The notes beneath the pieces are model-generated. The model saw only the letters and a list, made by a program, of their open reading frames with translations. It searched no databases and had not been told where the DNA came from. From the NCBI RefSeq assembly GCF_000725805.1, contig NZ_KL647134.1, positions 186,001-250,000 of the forward strand: a DNA stretch of 64,000 bases, written 5' to 3'. Shown one piece after another: positions 61,591-64,000 of this stretch (position 1 is the stretch's first letter; each line of letters begins with the position of its first letter). The position numbers and the translations under genes were made by a program. The DNA is from Streptomyces xanthophaeus (GTDB lineage: Bacteria > Actinomycetota > Actinomycetes > Streptomycetales > Streptomycetaceae).

Positions 61591-62630
61591 CCCGGGAAGA
61601 GCCTGAGCTGTTGGTGGCCTCGGGCCGTGGCTGTGGGTGGGGTGGGGCGGGGGGTGGTGAGGGTCAGGAGGGTGCGCAGGGCTGCGAGGACTTCCGACGG
61701 GGTGTCGCGGATCATCGACGGGGTCGCGCTGACCACCAGGATGCCGTGGGACTCCAGGCGCAGGCGGCGCCGGAGCGTGGCCTGCCAGGCGTCGCGGGTG
61801 TAGTGGTACTCCGCCGAGTCGATCTCCAGGGCCACGCCCTCGTCGGGCCAGTAGGCGTCCGGGCTGGCCAGGAAGGTGCCGTCCGGGGTGTAGAGGCGGG
61901 CGTTCCACAGCGGGGCCGGGAGGTCCGTCGCCGCCAGGGTGTCGCGGGCGCGGGCCTCGGCCGGGGACCGGGTGCCCGCGAGCAGTTCCGCCGCGGCCGC
62001 GCGGACCGCGGGGCGGCCCAGGAGGCGGGCGGCGCGGAGTTCGGCGTACAGGTCGTGCGGGTGGCACCAGCCGGCCTGGACCACGTGGGCGAGGACCGCC
62101 CGGATCCGGTCGGGGTGTTCGGCGCGGGCGGCGAAGTCGGCCGCCGCGCGGACCGGGCGGGTGCTCGGGACGCCGCAGACGGTGATGGTGCGCGGCCAGC
62201 GGGAGGTGGTCAGCGGGCGGACCCGCACGGTACGGGTGAGCCGGCGCGGGGCGCGGACCAGGACGTCGGCCGGGGTGTCCGGGGCCCCGCGGACGCCGAG
62301 GAGGGCGAGGGCCGCGCCGCCGGTGAGGGCCGCCGTGTCGCCGGACAGCGGATCGGCCGCGGGCTCGGCGGCGTACAGGACGGCGGCGAGGGCGCGCTGG
62401 CGGTGGTCCGGGGGCCCGGTCTGCAGCAGGTACACCCGGGGCAGCAGGCGTTGCCAGGGGCCGCCCGGGCGGGTGCGCGAGGTGATCGTGCCGTCGGGTA
62501 CGCCGCAGCTCAGGAGCTGGTGGCGGGTGGCCATGCCGAGCTGTCGGCGGGCCGTCCTGGGCTGCTGGTGCCGGCGCCGGTCCTGGTGCCGGTCCTGGTG
62601 CCGGTCCTGGTGCTGTCGTGTGGTGATCAT
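61581..62630 (-). CDS. AbiEi-like / DUF559-type endonuclease-domain protein
   Basis: A 349-aa protein. After a Gln/Arg/His-rich head (HQDR repeated three times) comes a winged-helix-like part (RRQLGMATRHQLLSCGVPDGTITSR and GPWQRLLPRVYLLQTGPP) resembling AbiEi antitoxin N-termini. The C-terminal part has PDAYWPDEGVALEIDSAEYHYTRDAW and RRRLRLESHGILVVSATPSMI, like DUF559/Vsr-type PD-(D/E)XK nucleases. Such fusions are common in actinobacteria; the role is unknown. It is convergent with the PLD-helicase gene. ATG 62630 is the start used. Confidence 0.7.
   Translation of the reverse strand: MITTRQHQDRHQDRHQDRRRHQQPRTARRQLGMATRHQLLSCGVPDGTITSRTRPGGPWQRLLPRVYLLQTGPPDHRQRALAAVLYAAEPAADPLSGDTAALTGGAALALLGVRGAPDTPADVLVRAPRRLTRTVRVRPLTTSRWPRTITVCGVPSTRPVRAAADFAARAEHPDRIRAVLAHVVQAGWCHPHDLYAELRAARLLGRPAVRAAAAELLAGTRSPAEARARDTLAATDLPAPLWNARLYTPDGTFLASPDAYWPDEGVALEIDSAEYHYTRDAWQATLRRRLRLESHGILVVSATPSMIRDTPSEVLAALRTLLTLTTPRPTPPTATARGHQQLRLFPGPG
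62578..62613. repeat. 12-bp repeat at 5' end of endonuclease-like gene
   Basis: CCGGTCCTGGTG is repeated about three times and encodes HQDR units right after the start. Confidence 0.85.
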
Positions 62631-62693
62631 GCGGCCGGTATGCCCCGCCTCGGAGGCGCCCTACCCCGGTCCGCAGCCTGACCGGCGCGGCCC

Positions 62694-63230
62694 TCAGCGG
62701 TTCGGGTGCTCCGGGGACAGGAAGACGATCACGCCGGTCTCCGTGCCGGGACGGGCGGGGACCTCGTGCCAGCCCAGCCGCCGGTAGGTGGCCACGGTGT
62801 CGGTGGCCAGCCGCGAGGTCAGCAGCCAGGCCCGCCGGTCGGGGGCGTCGGCGGTGATCTCCGTGAGCAGGTCCCGGCCGGTGCCGCGGCCGCGCGCGTG
62901 GGGCCGGACGGCGAGTTCGTCTATCTCCAGGGCGCCGGTCAGGAGTTCCCGTACGCGGGCCGGTCCGAGCTGCGCCGCGACCTGGGCGTACGCGCGGTCC
63001 TTGGGGAAGGCGGCCGGGGTGAGCCAGCCCGTGGCGAAGCCGTCGATGCCGGTCGTGGACTGGGCGAGCGCGGTACGGAACCCTCGGCGCCGGGAGTCGG
63101 TCTGGAGGCGGGCCGCGAACTGGCGAATGGTTTCTTCGTCTTCGTTCCACGGCGGGGCGGAGAAGACGTCGGCGTAGGCGTCGACCAGTTCGTCCGCGAG
63201 GTCGAGGACGGCCTGTCCGTAGCAGATCAC
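62694..63230 (-). CDS. GNAT family N-acetyltransferase
   Basis: A 178-aa acetyltransferase. The acyl-CoA loop is seen as LEIDELAVRPHARGRGTGRDLL near residue 110, followed by RAWLLTSRLATDTVATYRRLGWHEV. The N-terminal ELVDAYADVFSAPPWNEDEETIRQFAARL is common in Streptomyces members of this type. Acceptor unknown. GTG 63230 is inferred from the start of similarity; AGGAG lies 11 nt upstream. The frame open further upstream is A/T-rich intergenic DNA on this strand. Confidence 0.78.
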   Translation of the reverse strand: MICYGQAVLDLADELVDAYADVFSAPPWNEDEETIRQFAARLQTDSRRRGFRTALAQSTTGIDGFATGWLTPAAFPKDRAYAQVAAQLGPARVRELLTGALEIDELAVRPHARGRGTGRDLLTEITADAPDRRAWLLTSRLATDTVATYRRLGWHEVPARPGTETGVIVFLSPEHPNR

Positions 63231-63398
63231 GATGTCCTGGCTCCTGAAGTCGGGTGGGGATTTTCCCCTTTGGGTGGGGAGATTAAATTTATGCCCCGCG
63301 GGTTCCACGGGCGCACACCGCACGGATCCGGAGAGTGTGCGACAAATCCCCTCCCCGCCCTCCGTGTCGGGAATCCCGGCGGCCGCGTTGAACAGCCC

Positions 63399-63575
63399 GT
63401 GGACAGACTGCTTCGCGCGGCCGGCCGGTGCGCGCTCGCCTTCCTGCTCGTCCTGGGCGTCGTGGCACTGCTGCCGCGGGCCGTCCAGGACGCGGTGCCG
63501 GACACCGTGATCGGCGGGGCCGTGCTCGTCCTGGGGGCCCTGGGTGCCCGCCGGGTGGCGAGGCGTCCGCGTTAG
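63399..63575 (+). CDS. Small membrane protein, 58 aa
   Basis: A short product beginning MDRLLRAAGRCALAFLLVLG with two hydrophobic segments (ALAFLLVLGVVALL and VIGGAVLVLGALGA) and a basic end RRVARRPR. GC-rich wobble positions support coding. The GTG at 63399 has no clear ribosome site. The gene precedes another small membrane-protein gene by 45 bp on the same strand. The start and even the gene are less certain than its neighbours. Confidence 0.5.
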   Translation: MDRLLRAAGRCALAFLLVLGVVALLPRAVQDAVPDTVIGGAVLVLGALGARRVARRPR

Positions 63576-63620
63576 CCTCGTAGGACCGCTCATAGGACAA
63601 GACGAACCAAGGAGTTCAGC

Positions 63621-63920
63621 ATGGCGCGAGTACCCAGTTCCGTGGTGGCGGCAGCCGGTCTGCTCGGCGGGTACGCCGTCGCCCGGTGGACCGGGAAGCG
63701 GCCGCTGGGCGGTGTCGTCCTCGGCGCCGCAGGGATCGCGGCCGGCCGCGAATGGCACCGCCGGGGCGGGGTCCCCGCGGCGGCCGGGCTCGGGACGCTG
63801 TACCTCGCCGGCTTCGCCGGAGCGCACCCGCTGGCCAAGAAGGTCGGCGCCTGGCCGGCCGTCATCGGGGCGGCGGGCGTCGTCGCCGCCACGACCTGGG
63901 CCGTCGCCGACCGCGGCTGA
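63621..63920 (+). CDS. Small membrane protein, 99 aa
   Basis: A 99-aa protein with three hydrophobic segments (SSVVAAAGLLGGYAVARW, GGVVLGAAGIAAG and AVIGAAGVVAATTWAVA), glycine and alanine rich. AAGGAG precedes ATG 63621 by 8 nt. Similar small proteins occur in Streptomyces; no function is known to me. Confidence 0.72.
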   Translation: MARVPSSVVAAAGLLGGYAVARWTGKRPLGGVVLGAAGIAAGREWHRRGGVPAAAGLGTLYLAGFAGAHPLAKKVGAWPAVIGAAGVVAATTWAVADRG

Positions 63921-63954
63921 GGCGATCCCGCACGGGCCGCGCCCTACGCCCGCC

Positions 63955-64000
63955 CTACGCCCCGAACGCGCGGGACACCGTGTAGATCAGCAGGCCCGCC
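63955..64000 (-). CDS. 3' end of a gene running out of the window
   Basis: On the minus strand the frame reads AGLLIYTVSRAFGA and then TAG at 63957-63955. The hydrophobic residues and codon use look coding, so the end of a membrane protein is likely. Only 14 residues are visible, so no family can be named. Confidence 0.4.
   Translation of the reverse strand, partial: AGLLIYTVSRAFGA

Noticed and set aside
63360..63401. Sigma-R type promoter (GGGAAT...GTT) before the 58-aa gene
   Set aside because: The two elements are there but only 12 bp apart; about 18 are needed.

Overview
The window is high-GC actinobacterial chromosome and almost certainly Streptomyces. Supporting signs are GC-rich wobble positions throughout, frequent GTG starts, DUF397/XRE regulator pairs, a DUF6412 plus short YidC pair, class E and class F sortases, and chitin genes with DasR-type TGGTCTAGACCT operators. 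The gene order (ceb-type sugar operon with bglC, a GGDEF-EAL protein, a tRNA-Lys cluster, a small chitin-binding LPMO) resembles the part of the Streptomyces core chromosome around bglC, cdgA and chb. I infer that from memory and have not aligned it.

Layout. 1-3.85 kb: the end of a sugar ABC transporter operon (binding protein, two permeases, GH1 beta-glucosidase) that looks like cebEFG-bglC. 3.9-13.9 kb: housekeeping and redox genes, including a MarR/NmrA-type divergent pair, an MFS transporter, a DsbB-like protein with a 54-aa partner, a two-component system and a spermidine-synthase-like protein. 14-17.3 kb: a TPR regulator, a two-gene unit whose products share a GG/GNTG motif (membrane protein C-terminus, small protein N-terminus), and a phosphatase. 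17.4-21.5 kb: a tightly coupled operon of a Fe-S PD-(D/E)XK nuclease, an unknown protein and an SF1 helicase. 22.8-39.2 kb: three identical tRNA-Lys(CUU) genes, between which lie an M6 protease, a GGDEF-EAL protein, an XRE/DUF397 pair, a GH18 chitinase, an LLM flavin enzyme, an IclR regulator, an acyl-CoA synthetase-like enzyme, an AA10 LPMO, a giant disordered SPFH protein and a cell-wall hydrolase-like protein. 39.2-41.4 kb: a class F sortase pair and a NagD-like HAD. 41.5-50.4 kb: an aminoethylphosphonate-type operon (GntR, FAD enzyme, phosphonatase-like HAD, ABC transporter, secreted phosphodiesterase). 50.6-57.2 kb: a sortase substrate with LAHTG, a ROK/Gfo-Idh-MocA divergent pair, an FAH-family enzyme, YidC, DUF6412 and a class E sortase. 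57.3-64 kb: a SEC-C protein, a large PLD-helicase-DUF3427 protein of defence type, an AbiEi/DUF559-like endonuclease, a GNAT enzyme and small membrane proteins.

How the genes work together. Polysaccharide use is a theme: cello-oligosaccharide uptake and hydrolysis on the left, chitinase plus LPMO in the middle, both of the latter preceded by chitinase-type direct repeats. Phosphonate scavenging is a second self-contained module with a matching GntR-type site. Cell-surface sorting is a third (class E sortase plus LAHTG protein, class F sortase plus membrane partner). The candidates for less described biology are the motif-sharing pair at 15.6-16.6 kb, the split Dna2-like operon at 17.4-21.5 kb and the helicase/endonuclease pair at 58.4-62.6 kb. 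In-frame minisatellites occur in at least seven coding regions.
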